This document shows positions 18,103 through 26,639 of a DNA stretch of 64,000 nucleotides, piece after piece. Both the position numbers and the translations under genes were made by a program. Location of the stretch: contig NZ_WMEU01000001.1 of NCBI RefSeq assembly GCF_009856295.1, positions 558,001-622,000 of the forward strand, written 5' to 3'. How positions within the stretch are numbered: position 1 is the stretch's first letter; each line of letters starts with the position of its first letter. Below the pieces are notes generated by a model that was given only the letters and a program-made list of their open reading frames with translations, was not told where the DNA came from and made no database searches. The stretch is from Pontibacillus yanchengensis. GTDB taxonomy: Bacteria > Bacillota > Bacilli > Bacillales > BH030062.

Positions 18103-18861
18103 TCAATTAGCTTTTTTACCAGCAGTACTCCTATCCTTCATGGGTTTGAGATTAATTTCGACTTTTTTGTGTCGGCGTGACACTTCCTTTACAATAGCTG
18201 GTAAAACAGAGGTCAAGTAAGCGCGAAACTTTATAAACGATTGACCTTTAGAGCGTACTTGATAGGTAATTGGAATTTCCTTAACTCTGAAACCTTTCCG
18301 AACCAAGTTTAACGTTAATACTTGGGCGTAATTATAATCATGGATTATTTCAGCATGTTCTATTGCTTGGCTAGAGAATGCTCTCATACCAGACTGTCCA
18401 TCAAAAATCCATTTTCTTAGAAGAATGGATTGAAGAAATGTGAAGCAATAATTACCTAGACGACGATGAATTCGCATCCCATCAATAGTTCCTAAGAATC
18501 TTGAGCCCATTACATAATCAAATGAGCCTTCTAGTATGGGCTGAATTAACTCCGGTATCTCCCATGCTGGATACTCATTATCTGCATCTATCATCACAGC
18601 GATGTCAGCTCCAAGTTTATAAGACTGATTAAGGCCCTCTCGAACAGAGGCACCTAGCCCCTTGTTCGTTGTGTGAGAATATATATAATCTGCACCAGCT
18701 CTTTTGGCTACTTCTACAGTTTTATCACTAGAACCATCATCAATAACAAGGATTTCCACCCTGATTTGAGGATGAAAAGTACGTGGAACTTTGTTTATAA
18801 CTTCTTCGATTGATTCCTCTTCATTATGAGCTGGTAGGAATACGATGACTTTCTGTTTCAT
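18103..18861 (-). CDS. family 2 glycosyltransferase, polyprenyl-phosphate sugar synthase type
   Basis: 252 residues with the DPM1-like GT2 pattern: FLPAHNEEESIEEVI, then VIDDGSSDKT (nucleotide-sugar site), MIDADNEYP (metal-binding DxD-type), MGSRFLG, and GQSGMRAFS. Without C-terminal spans it resembles dolichyl/undecaprenyl-phosphate mannosyl- or glucosyltransferases. Its start overlaps the upstream phosphodiesterase gene by 38 bp, implying translational coupling. Last gene of the four-gene envelope operon. Confidence 0.87.
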   Translation of the reverse strand: MKQKVIVFLPAHNEEESIEEVINKVPRTFHPQIRVEILVIDDGSSDKTVEVAKRAGADYIYSHTTNKGLGASVREGLNQSYKLGADIAVMIDADNEYPAWEIPELIQPILEGSFDYVMGSRFLGTIDGMRIHRRLGNYCFTFLQSILLRKWIFDGQSGMRAFSSQAIEHAEIIHDYNYAQVLTLNLVRKGFRVKEIPITYQVRSKGQSFIKFRAYLTSVLPAIVKEVSRRHKKVEINLKPMKDRSTAGKKAN

Positions 18862-20320
18862 AATCAGGTTCCTTTCTTGCTAGTTTCAATGCGTCAGTAA
18901 GCACTTCACCCCTACTATAGTTTGGACAAGGAGCTTGTAATAAGTGAGCAATTGTGGGAGCAACGGATATAAGACTATGTTTATCTTCTATTACTTTTCC
19001 GGATTCAATGGAAGGGCCATGCATAAAGAATGGTACATATCTTTCTCCTTCATCAAGATGCCCATGTCCTCCAATACCATCTGCTTGTCCATGATCCGCA
19101 CAAATAAGTAGCGTAGTATTTTTCATAAATCCTTTTGAATCCATCCATGAGACAAACTCTTCAATCAGACTGTCAGCTTCTTCAATTTTTTGAATATAAT
19201 CATCATAAAGGACACCTCGACTATGTCCTGTTTGGTCGGTGCTAATCAACTGAATATTGAAAAAATCTAGATCTTCCTGTTCCATCATTTGTTTCGCATT
19301 CTCTAATATATTTCGATCTACAGAATCATTGTGTGCAACAGCTGTATAAGCTTCAACATCGTCCCCCATTGCATCAATTAAGTGTGCGACACCTAAGAGA
19401 CGCCCTTTTTTCCCTATTTTACGTAAAGAGTCAAAAACGGACTCTACTTTAATACCTAGGTTCCATACCATATTGGATTTTATACCATGTTCCTTTGGAT
19501 ATGTGCCTGTCATCATAGATGAGAAGCAAACAACCGTTCTAGCAGGGTATACAGTTTCCATCTGAGCATACTCTGTACCCTCTTGTTTTAGTTTGTCTAG
19601 AAATGGCGTATTCGCTTCCTGAAATCGTTCCTTTCTCATGCCATCAATCACAATCATGACAACTTTATCACTAGGCTGATCGATTTCATCTACTGGTTCT
19701 GTAAAGGTCGCCTTCTCCGCTGGCTTCCAGTCAAATAGATATCGGTGAAGAATCCAACTTAAAGCCCATACCCCTAGTAAAAACCAGATATAAGCCATGT
19801 AATCAACCTCGAGGTCGCTATACATCCTCTTGTGGAATAACTCCCATAACGATAGAAGCAATAAAAATTTAGGTAACTGTTCCTGTGCATTACCACTAGT
19901 AGAGTCACTATTTTTTAATACTAACTTCCAAAAACGAGTAAAGTTAAACCATGAAGTTCCAATCCGTAAATGATAATAAAAAGTCCCCCAGAAGAAGACT
20001 GTAAAAAAGAAATATAGTCCGGTTGCAAACATTAATAAAGGAAGATTTACATCACTCCATACTATTAAGTAAGCCACAAACGGTAACCACAAATAATTAC
20101 GTAACATTAACGGAAAGTCATAGTAATAAAAGAGCGCTAACAACGGGAGAACTAAAAATAGACTGAGTCCTATCGTTTGCCAAAACATAGGATCCCCCCA
20201 AAGGCTTACATAAAAAAGGAGCATCGTGCCCACAACAAAGATTGGTGTGAACGGCTTACCTTCATTTAATAAATTCCATCCTCGAGCAGCAATCACCTCG
20301 AACGTTGATGCTTGTTTCAT
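18824..20320 (-). CDS. membrane-anchored type I phosphodiesterase (alkaline phosphatase superfamily)
   Basis: 498 residues. The first about 190 hold several spans; then a nucleotide pyrophosphatase/phosphodiesterase fold starts at VVMIVIDGMRKERF. Metal ligands and the threonine nucleophile are visible: IDG, YPARTVVCFSSM, STDQTGHS, ADHGQ and GGHGH. Such enzymes cleave phosphodiester or phosphate groups from lipids, sugars or nucleotides. Here the neighbours point to an envelope glycolipid or glycopolymer. It lies one base after the flippase-like gene. Confidence 0.82.
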   Translation of the reverse strand: MKQASTFEVIAARGWNLLNEGKPFTPIFVVGTMLLFYVSLWGDPMFWQTIGLSLFLVLPLLALFYYYDFPLMLRNYLWLPFVAYLIVWSDVNLPLLMFATGLYFFFTVFFWGTFYYHLRIGTSWFNFTRFWKLVLKNSDSTSGNAQEQLPKFLLLLSLWELFHKRMYSDLEVDYMAYIWFLLGVWALSWILHRYLFDWKPAEKATFTEPVDEIDQPSDKVVMIVIDGMRKERFQEANTPFLDKLKQEGTEYAQMETVYPARTVVCFSSMMTGTYPKEHGIKSNMVWNLGIKVESVFDSLRKIGKKGRLLGVAHLIDAMGDDVEAYTAVAHNDSVDRNILENAKQMMEQEDLDFFNIQLISTDQTGHSRGVLYDDYIQKIEEADSLIEEFVSWMDSKGFMKNTTLLICADHGQADGIGGHGHLDEGERYVPFFMHGPSIESGKVIEDKHSLISVAPTIAHLLQAPCPNYSRGEVLTDALKLARKEPDYETESHRIPTSS

Positions 20321-20321
20321 A

Positions 20322-21260
20322 TTAATCTTCCTTTCTTCTCAACCAATCCTTCATTGTATTCCAAGAGATAGGTACATTTACTATGAGATAAATACCAACT
20401 ATGAATGAAAAAATAAATTTATATCCATGTGTAATAATGGCGATTGTATATGCATCTTTCACAGGGACTTGAAAAGCTCTAAGAGCAAAGCTCATAAAGC
20501 TCTCATAAGTTCCTATACCTCCAGGTGAAAAATGAAAGACTTGCCCTGCAATCGTAAAACTATTTACCCAAAGAGCATTCAAGTAGGTTATGGATAATTC
20601 GAACTGAGTAGAGACAGCTAACACGACTACTGCTTCTAAGCACCAGCTTAAAAAAACAATGATGAAAAGAATCAATCCATTTGTTGAGGATATAACAGAA
20701 AAAACATTTCTTATGTAGTAAAACAAGATTTGTCTCCATGTATCTTTAAGCAACAAGACCCCTATAATGGATGCTGTGCCCAATAGTAGTGCAATTAGAA
20801 ATACAAATGATAAAGACACCCCTATATAAACCACACCTATAACAGCAATAGAACCTAGAATAATTAAATCCAGTAAGCGCATAACTACAACTGATTCTAC
20901 TGCTTTCTTCCAATTTACTAGCTTAGACTGAGCAAGATAACTGGTTCGAATAATATCCCCTGCTTTGAAGGGAAGTAGATGATTAAAAAATAGACTATAT
21001 AACATACCATCTACAAACCGCTTGTATCCAACCTGTTTCCCTATATATAATTGCCATGCTTTTGCTCGAAGTAAGAAAGCAACAAAGTAAGAACACGTCA
21101 TCATCATAACGAGGCCTATATCATCAAAAAGATGCTCGACTTCTTCTAAAATATAGGAAAGATCGAAGGCTACATAGGTTAACCAAATAAATAGCAAACC
21201 AGTAAAAATTCTGCCACTCCATTCTACATAGCGCTTTAGCCTTTCCATGATTCTATCCAT
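20322..21260 (-). CDS. flippase-like membrane protein (UPF0104/AglD, LPG-synthase TM type)
   Basis: 312 residues, about eight spans. Typical pieces are LLPFKAGDIIRTSYLAQSK, VVVMRLLDLIILG and FHFSPGGIGTYESFMSFAL, the conserved GxGxxE-type loop of this family, related to the MprF flippase domain. Proteins of this type move lipids or lipid-linked sugars across the membrane. Its start overlaps the epimerase gene end by 25 bp. Part of the four-gene operon. Confidence 0.82.
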   Translation of the reverse strand: MDRIMERLKRYVEWSGRIFTGLLFIWLTYVAFDLSYILEEVEHLFDDIGLVMMMTCSYFVAFLLRAKAWQLYIGKQVGYKRFVDGMLYSLFFNHLLPFKAGDIIRTSYLAQSKLVNWKKAVESVVVMRLLDLIILGSIAVIGVVYIGVSLSFVFLIALLLGTASIIGVLLLKDTWRQILFYYIRNVFSVISSTNGLILFIIVFLSWCLEAVVVLAVSTQFELSITYLNALWVNSFTIAGQVFHFSPGGIGTYESFMSFALRAFQVPVKDAYTIAIITHGYKFIFSFIVGIYLIVNVPISWNTMKDWLRRKED

Positions 21261-22180
21261 TGAACCATTCTTTTAATTCCTTCATCAATGGAAGTAGTAG
21301 GATTAAAACCAAGTTCCGATTTTGCTTTTGTGATATCAGACCAAGTAGTTACTACGTCACCAGTACGCCAAGGTTTTTGTATAATCTCCATTGAAGGGTA
21401 GTGCTGTCGAAAAATTTCCAACAACCTTTCCATGGATATAGGTTCTCCATACCCTAGATTAAAGGTTTCGTTTTGGTGTTTATGGTAGAGGACAGCATTC
21501 ACTCCCTCCACGATATCATCAATGTATGTATAATCACGCGCAGTTTCATTTCCATATATTTCTATTGGATATCCTTCTGATAATTGATGTGTAAATTTTG
21601 GAATCGCCATATCAGGTCTTGCCCATGGTCCATATACGGTAAAGAAACGTAAAATGGACAATTGAAAACCATATATATGTTGATAAGAATGACAAAATGA
21701 TTCTGCACCAAATTTAGATGCAGCATATGGAGAGACAACTTTCCCATCTGCCATCTCCTCTGATAACGGAAGACTTGCTTTATCTCCATAAACAGATGAT
21801 GAGGATGAAAAAATTATATGTGGAACAGCTGTCTCACCTGCACTTTTTAAAACATTAATGGTCATCTCAATATCATATTGAACATACGCCAATGGTTCTT
21901 TAATAGAATATGCTACGCCAGGTAATGCAGCCAAGTGTATTACCGCATCAAAATGATTTGCTTTGAACACAGACAAACATTTATCTTCATTTCTTAAATC
22001 AACATTATAAAATTGAAAATCACCAGTCCTCTTGACCTGTTCCAGTTGTTTTTTCTTTCTGTCAGGATCGTAATAAGGATCTAAGTTATCTACAATTGTG
22101 AGTTGGTGATTGTCCCTTAGAAGGTATGAGCATACGTGCATTCCGATGAAGCCTGCTCCCCCCGTTACTAAAATATGCAA
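21236..22180 (-). CDS. NAD-dependent sugar epimerase (UDP-glucuronate/glucose 4-epimerase type)
   Basis: 314 residues, extended SDR. NAD motif TGGAGFIGMHV near residue 6, FSSSSSVYGD with catalytic Ser, and YAASKFGAES with the Tyr-Lys pair; ARPDMAIPKF and the long NLDPYYDPDRKKKQL loop resemble UDP-glucuronate epimerases. TTG 22180 is the likely start with GAGGTG six bases upstream. First gene of the envelope-glycan operon; it would provide the nucleotide sugar. Confidence 0.87.
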   Translation of the reverse strand: MHILVTGGAGFIGMHVCSYLLRDNHQLTIVDNLDPYYDPDRKKKQLEQVKRTGDFQFYNVDLRNEDKCLSVFKANHFDAVIHLAALPGVAYSIKEPLAYVQYDIEMTINVLKSAGETAVPHIIFSSSSSVYGDKASLPLSEEMADGKVVSPYAASKFGAESFCHSYQHIYGFQLSILRFFTVYGPWARPDMAIPKFTHQLSEGYPIEIYGNETARDYTYIDDIVEGVNAVLYHKHQNETFNLGYGEPISMERLLEIFRQHYPSMEIIQKPWRTGDVVTTWSDITKAKSELGFNPTTSIDEGIKRMVQWIESWKG

Positions 22181-22212
22181 ATGTTACACCTCGTTATCCA
22201 CGGTATTCATAG

Positions 22213-22246
22213 TAAAAAACCTTGTTTTAAATAAAACAAGGTTTCT
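22213..22246 (-). terminator. terminator of the Fur-regulated lipoprotein gene
   Basis: 12-base stem (22217-22228 with 22233-22244) with T-rich tail on the minus strand. It lies between the lipoprotein stop and the epimerase start, so the glycan operon probably has its own promoter in a very short space or depends on readthrough. Confidence 0.8.
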
Positions 22247-22275
22247 TACACTATCTTAACCTATTTAAGGCTGTT

Positions 22276-23484
22276 TTACTTCGTTTTTTCGTTGATGGAA
22301 TTTAAAGTGCCTTCTATTTTTTCAAGGACGTCCATCGCTTTTTCTTTTTCATCTGCTTTAACAGCATCAAGGTAAGTTTGTGCTTGCTCGTTTAGTGTGT
22401 TTGCCATATCTTCACCTTGCATCCGTTTGATATCACGTGAAATCATATCAATGAATAGTGCGCCTTCTAAAGCTGTGATAACAGATTTATCTTTACCCCA
22501 GTTCTCTTCGCTCTCTTCATATTCATGTAAAGCTACTTTAGAAAACCCGCGTACAAATGCTTTATTAACCGCTTCTGGATCAAGTTTTTTGACATCTGTC
22601 TCTAGATTGAAATTCTCTTCTATAATGGCTGCATCTTCTTTCGCATATTCAGTAAGATAACTAGAGATAGACTGATAGAATGCCCACCCCTCTGCTTGTT
22701 CAACCTTTGCGTGTGCTGGGTCTTCCTCTGCTTCTTTAGCAGCTTTCGTTGCGTAACCATGAGGCATTGCACCAGCAGCAAGATAGAATGTCTTCATCAA
22801 CGTCTTATCTACTACTTGCTTACCTAATTGAAAGGCAAGTTGATCGTCATTTTCCACCGCTTTTTCTATTTCAGTGAAGCCTGCTTGAATTTGGTCAACC
22901 ATGCTTGTTTCATATGCAGCATCACGCTTTTCTACAGTACCCTCTAATACTTGGTAGAATTCTTTTGCTTCAGCAATCTCAGCGTTAACTTCTTCTGTGT
23001 TACCCCAGTTTTCGTTGATTTCTTGGAATTCATGCTTAATAGTTAAATAAAAAACTTTTTGAGATAGCTTATCGAAAATTTGCTTAACTATGGCACCATC
23101 CAATTCTCCATTTTTTCCAGCCTCTAACGCTGTAGTAATTTGTTGGTCAATGCTACTATCTCTTTTCTCAACTAATGATTTTAAATTATTATTATAAACT
23201 TTTATCACTTTCTGATAATCAACTTCTTTATCTTCTTCAGCTTTGGCAAGCTCTTCTTTTCCCTGTTTATAAGCTTCTACAAAACCAGCATCCTCTTCTT
23301 CAGAATTTGCACCTTCTTCTGTTTCACTTGATGCTTTATCTGATGCCTCTTTATTCTCATTACTATTTGTTGTTTCTTTTTCTGATTCTTCACCCTCTGA
23401 TGACCCTTGTTCATTTTGACCACAGGCTGATAGAACAAGTCCAATGGCTAATAGTAAGTATATTAATTTACTTTTATAAATCAT
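22276..23484 (-). CDS. Fur-regulated lipoprotein with repeated helical domain
   Basis: 402 residues. Lipoprotein signal with VLSAC lipobox, then a Ser/Glu/Asn linker, then an all-helical region that seems to hold three related units: around AKEFYQVLEGTVEKRDAAYE, around GWAFYQSISSYLTEYA, and around ALFIDMISRDIKRM. It lacks the HxxE motif of EfeO M75 domains. AGGAGGAGCT precedes ATG 23484; a Fur box lies upstream. Similar segments occur in the EfeU-partner protein at 17279. Likely an extracellular iron-binding component; inferred. Confidence 0.7.
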   Translation of the reverse strand: MIYKSKLIYLLLAIGLVLSACGQNEQGSSEGEESEKETTNSNENKEASDKASSETEEGANSEEEDAGFVEAYKQGKEELAKAEEDKEVDYQKVIKVYNNNLKSLVEKRDSSIDQQITTALEAGKNGELDGAIVKQIFDKLSQKVFYLTIKHEFQEINENWGNTEEVNAEIAEAKEFYQVLEGTVEKRDAAYETSMVDQIQAGFTEIEKAVENDDQLAFQLGKQVVDKTLMKTFYLAAGAMPHGYATKAAKEAEEDPAHAKVEQAEGWAFYQSISSYLTEYAKEDAAIIEENFNLETDVKKLDPEAVNKAFVRGFSKVALHEYEESEENWGKDKSVITALEGALFIDMISRDIKRMQGEDMANTLNEQAQTYLDAVKADEKEKAMDVLEKIEGTLNSINEKTK

Positions 23485-23549
23485 ATAGCTCCTCCTGAAT
23501 GTATGTATTTTAATTGACAATGAGTTTCAATTGCAAAACTAATTATATA

Positions 23550-23568
23550 GAGAATGATTCTCATAGTC
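23550..23568 (-). promoter_or_regulatory. Fur box upstream of the lipoprotein gene
   Basis: GAGAATGATTCTCATAGTC matches 15 of 19 positions of the Fur consensus and contains the GAGAATGATTCTC dyad. It is 66-84 bp upstream of the lipoprotein start, in the divergent region shared with the hydrolase gene at 23793. Further GAGAATAA-like half sites follow to about 23592. Confidence 0.7.
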
Positions 23569-23736
23569 AATATCATAAATGAGATTTATTCTCAAAACCT
23601 TTTCTTGTTAGGAACAATATTAGAAAATGAAAGTCGTCTAAGGAGCTTAACAAAATTGTACTGTCAAACTCATTATAGTAATTACACACTTTTTACATAT
23701 GAGTGCCATAATTCTGCTTTTTCACTTTTGTACTAT

Positions 23737-23762
23737 ATTCGTGTAGATGCGTCTACACGAAT
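23737..23762 (+). promoter_or_regulatory. 26-bp perfect-armed palindrome before the hydrolase lipoprotein
   Basis: Two perfect 11-base arms (ATTCGTGTAGA and TCTACACGAAT) separated by TGCG, ending 30 bp before ATG 23793. It could be a repressor operator overlapping a TATATT -10-like element or a 5' hairpin in the leader. No T run follows, so it is not a terminator. The regulator is unknown. Confidence 0.6.
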
Positions 23763-23792
23763 CAAAAAACGAATGGAGGAGGTTCATAGCCT

Positions 23793-24983
23793 ATGAAGAA
23801 AGTATCCATACCAATGCTCGCTATTCTTTTGATTTTAGGAGCATGTCAAAATTCCGACAATGAAGATGGAAATGCAGCAGAAAAAAAGAATGAAACAACA
23901 AAAGAAACCAGTAATAATGAAGAATTAAATAATACAACATCCGACTCTACCTCTTCTGATAGTCTAACACTTGAAAAAATGAGTGATTTTTATATCGGAG
24001 ATTCCCAAAACTCACAAACTCTCATTCATTCTTTTATTCCAAAAAACGCAAGTAAAGAATCTGTGGTCATGATACCTGGACTAGGACTTAGTGCTAACAT
24101 CTACGAAAGCACACCAGATAATCGTAACGGATGGGCATATGACTTTGCCAAAGCGGGACATCCTGTTTATACGGTTGATACTTCTGACCTTTCCAGTGCA
24201 GGACTATCAGAAGAAGAAGCAAATAACTCCTTATCTAAATGGGACTCTCAATCGATTTGGAAACGTTGGGGGCTAGGTTCAGCTACTAATGAACCTTACC
24301 CTGAAGGTCAATTTCCAGCTGAAGCATTCGATCAATTTTATGCTGGTATTCCAATGCAAGTAGGCAGTGAGATGTCAAAAAGTAGCACGTCTAATAGTGG
24401 AGGGAATGCAAAGATCAAAGGTGGTCAACAGGGTCAATCTTCAAGCGGTAATGCTATTGATCAAGGTGGTAATGCACAAGGACAAGCTGGTTCAGAGAGT
24501 GGAAATAATACTGGAAGTGGTAAAGGTGGCAATGGTCAATCCCGAGTTAACCAAACAGAGGTTGATAACATTATAGCCTTATTAGAGAAAAAAGGGCCAT
24601 CCATATTAATGGTTCACTCTATGGGTGGAGAAATTGGATATGAAGTAGCTCGCCAACGTCCTGATTTAGTAAAAGGAATTATCGCAATAGAACCCGTAGG
24701 CTCTCCTACCAATGAGGAAGAAATAAAGCAAACATTCGCTGATATACCTTATTTAGGTATTTATGGAGATTATTTAGAGTCACGTAATCAAACAGGTCGC
24801 TTACAAGCTGTTCAAACAACTATAGACCTTATTAATGAAAATGGTGGTACTGGAAAGGTCATTCAACTTACAGAACAAGGTATTAATGGAAATTCACATC
24901 TTATGATGATAGATAAAAATAATCATGAAATTTCTTCTAAAATTATTGAATGGTTAGATGAAAGCGTAGGTGGTGCCAAATAA
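23793..24983 (+). CDS. alpha/beta-hydrolase lipoprotein with low-complexity insertion
   Basis: 396 residues. Lipobox LGAC, then an Asn/Glu/Thr linker of about 40 residues, then an alpha/beta-hydrolase: VVMIPGLGLSANIYE (oxyanion region), VHSMGGEIGYE (nucleophile elbow, H-S-M-G-G), IYGDYLE (acid) and GNSHLMM (His). Between about residues 190 and 250 is a Gly/Ser/Gln/Asn-rich stretch inserted before the nucleophile strand. Anchored outside the membrane; substrate unknown, perhaps an ester. GGAGGAGG lies ten bases upstream. Confidence 0.75.
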   Translation: MKKVSIPMLAILLILGACQNSDNEDGNAAEKKNETTKETSNNEELNNTTSDSTSSDSLTLEKMSDFYIGDSQNSQTLIHSFIPKNASKESVVMIPGLGLSANIYESTPDNRNGWAYDFAKAGHPVYTVDTSDLSSAGLSEEEANNSLSKWDSQSIWKRWGLGSATNEPYPEGQFPAEAFDQFYAGIPMQVGSEMSKSSTSNSGGNAKIKGGQQGQSSSGNAIDQGGNAQGQAGSESGNNTGSGKGGNGQSRVNQTEVDNIIALLEKKGPSILMVHSMGGEIGYEVARQRPDLVKGIIAIEPVGSPTNEEEIKQTFADIPYLGIYGDYLESRNQTGRLQAVQTTIDLINENGGTGKVIQLTEQGINGNSHLMMIDKNNHEISSKIIEWLDESVGGAK

Positions 24984-25010
24984 TAAAACAATCACTATAG
25001 CTTAAACAAG

Positions 25011-25051
25011 AAGAACCCCTTTATGTGCGAAACTACCATAAAGGGGTTCTT
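25011..25051. terminator. bidirectional terminator between hydrolase and cstA genes
   Basis: A 15-base perfect stem (25011-25025 with 25037-25051) with an 11-base loop between the two convergent stops. Confidence 0.8.
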
Positions 25052-25055
25052 ACTA

Positions 25056-26495
25056 TTATGCAGCTTGATCATATCCATCGTCCAAGGAAACTGGCTGTTG
25101 TAATCGTTTGTGAGCTGTTCTATAAAACAATGCAATAACACTTACAGTAATAATACCTGCAATGATATATGCTATTTCGATAGAGAGACCGACACCAATA
25201 TCTGCATAGAATATATACGTCGTTGTCGCAAATGTCATAAATGTTGCTGGTATCATAGCAATAAAGTAATTCTTCTTAGATAAAATCAAGTACATTGCCC
25301 CAATCCATAACGCGATCATAGCTGTAGATTGGTTTGCCCAAGAGAAATATCTCCAAAGTAGGGAAAAGTCTATTTTAGTAAGGATAAAAGATAGAGCAAA
25401 TACAGGAAACGCAATCCATAGGCGATTTGCTGCTTTCTTTTGACCAATTTTAAAGTAATCCGCGATAATCATTCGTAGACCACGAAACGATGTGTCCCCT
25501 GATGTGATTGGCAGAATAATAACACCTATAATGGCTATAGTTCCACCAATTGCACCTAGCATAGACTTAGAAACTTCACTTACAACTGCAGCAGGACCAC
25601 CTTCAGCAATAATTTGGTTTAATTCGTTACCCGAAAAGATGCTCATCGCAGCTGCTGCCCAAATCATTGCGATGACACCTTCAGCAATCATCATGCCATA
25701 AAAAATTTTCCTACCTTGTCCTTCACGTTGTGTTGTTCTAGAGATGATTGGAGACTGTGTAGCATGGAAACCTGACAGCGCCCCACATGAAATCGTTAAA
25801 AATAATAGTGGAAATATTGGTAGATTATCAGGGTGCATATTGGTTAATGACATCTCTGGAATTGGTGCGCCGGTTACTACTAAACCGAATCCAATGCCAA
25901 TAGCACTCAACAGTAATAGTGCACCAAAGATCGGATACACTCTACCGATGATTTTATCAATAGGCAATACCGTTGCAATGATGTAATAAATGAAAATAAT
26001 TCCAACAATTGCACTTAATCCGATCCAATTTGAAGTTAAGTTATTAATTAAAGATGCAGGTGCTGAAACAAAAACCGTACCAGTTAATAGTAATAGTAAA
26101 ACCGAGAATGCGTTTACAATATGTCGCATTGGCTTTCCTAAGAACTTACCAGCTAATTCGGGTATGTGTGCGCCTTTATTTCGAAGTGAAATCATTCCAG
26201 TCAGATAATCATGAACCGCTCCTGCAAATATAGATCCTAATACAATCCATAAAAAGGCAACCGGCCCATAAAGTGCTCCTAGAATTGGACCAAATATAGG
26301 TCCCACACCTGCAATATTCAACAATTGAATCATAGAGTTCCGCTTTGTCCCCATTGGAAGATAATCTACATCATCGCCCATTGTATAAGCTGGAGTCTTT
26401 CGTTCTTCTTTAACTTCAAAAGTCTTTTCAACAAATTTGCCATACGTGAAATAACCTATAATTAATAATGAAATGGAAATAATAAAAGTAATCAT
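25056..26495 (-). CDS. cstA: CstA-family carbon starvation/pyruvate carrier, short form
   Basis: 479 residues with many spans and the family signatures: QLLNIAGVGPIFGPILGALY, AGAVHDYLTGMISLRNKGAH and CGALSGFHATQSPIISRTTQ. The short form lacks the large extra C-terminal part of E. coli CstA. Relatives import pyruvate or peptides under carbon limitation. ATG 26495 follows GGGAGGGGGAG. A LytS/LytTR pair lies directly upstream, as in BtsSR-BtsT type pyruvate systems, and a cre-like site overlaps the promoter. Confidence 0.88.
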   Translation of the reverse strand: MITFIISISLLIIGYFTYGKFVEKTFEVKEERKTPAYTMGDDVDYLPMGTKRNSMIQLLNIAGVGPIFGPILGALYGPVAFLWIVLGSIFAGAVHDYLTGMISLRNKGAHIPELAGKFLGKPMRHIVNAFSVLLLLLTGTVFVSAPASLINNLTSNWIGLSAIVGIIFIYYIIATVLPIDKIIGRVYPIFGALLLLSAIGIGFGLVVTGAPIPEMSLTNMHPDNLPIFPLLFLTISCGALSGFHATQSPIISRTTQREGQGRKIFYGMMIAEGVIAMIWAAAAMSIFSGNELNQIIAEGGPAAVVSEVSKSMLGAIGGTIAIIGVIILPITSGDTSFRGLRMIIADYFKIGQKKAANRLWIAFPVFALSFILTKIDFSLLWRYFSWANQSTAMIALWIGAMYLILSKKNYFIAMIPATFMTFATTTYIFYADIGVGLSIEIAYIIAGIITVSVIALFYRTAHKRLQQPVSLDDGYDQAA

Positions 26496-26545
26496 ATGTT
26501 CTCCCCCTCCCAGCTTGTATGCGTTTTCAATAAGTTTACACACTC

Positions 26546-26570
26546 ATTATATAAAATGAAACGCTTTCAT
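26546..26570 (-). promoter_or_regulatory. cstA promoter with cre-like (CcpA) site
   Basis: On the minus strand a TATAAT -10 lies at 26551-26546. At 26570-26556 is ATGAAAGCGTTTCAT, which fits the cre consensus WTGNAANCGNWNNCW except at position 14. The -35 region is poor, as expected for an activator-dependent promoter. CcpA would repress when preferred sugars are present; inferred. Confidence 0.6.
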
Positions 26571-26639
26571 TGGGGAGTTTGAAGATAACATGTAGAGAAT
26601 CCACTTTAAGATGTCGTCAACACAAGATTACTTGCATCT

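Noticed and set aside
23554..23796. 80-codon frame between the Fur box and the hydrolase gene
   Set aside because: It runs through the Fur box, the palindrome and the ribosome site of the hydrolase gene, so it is leader DNA.
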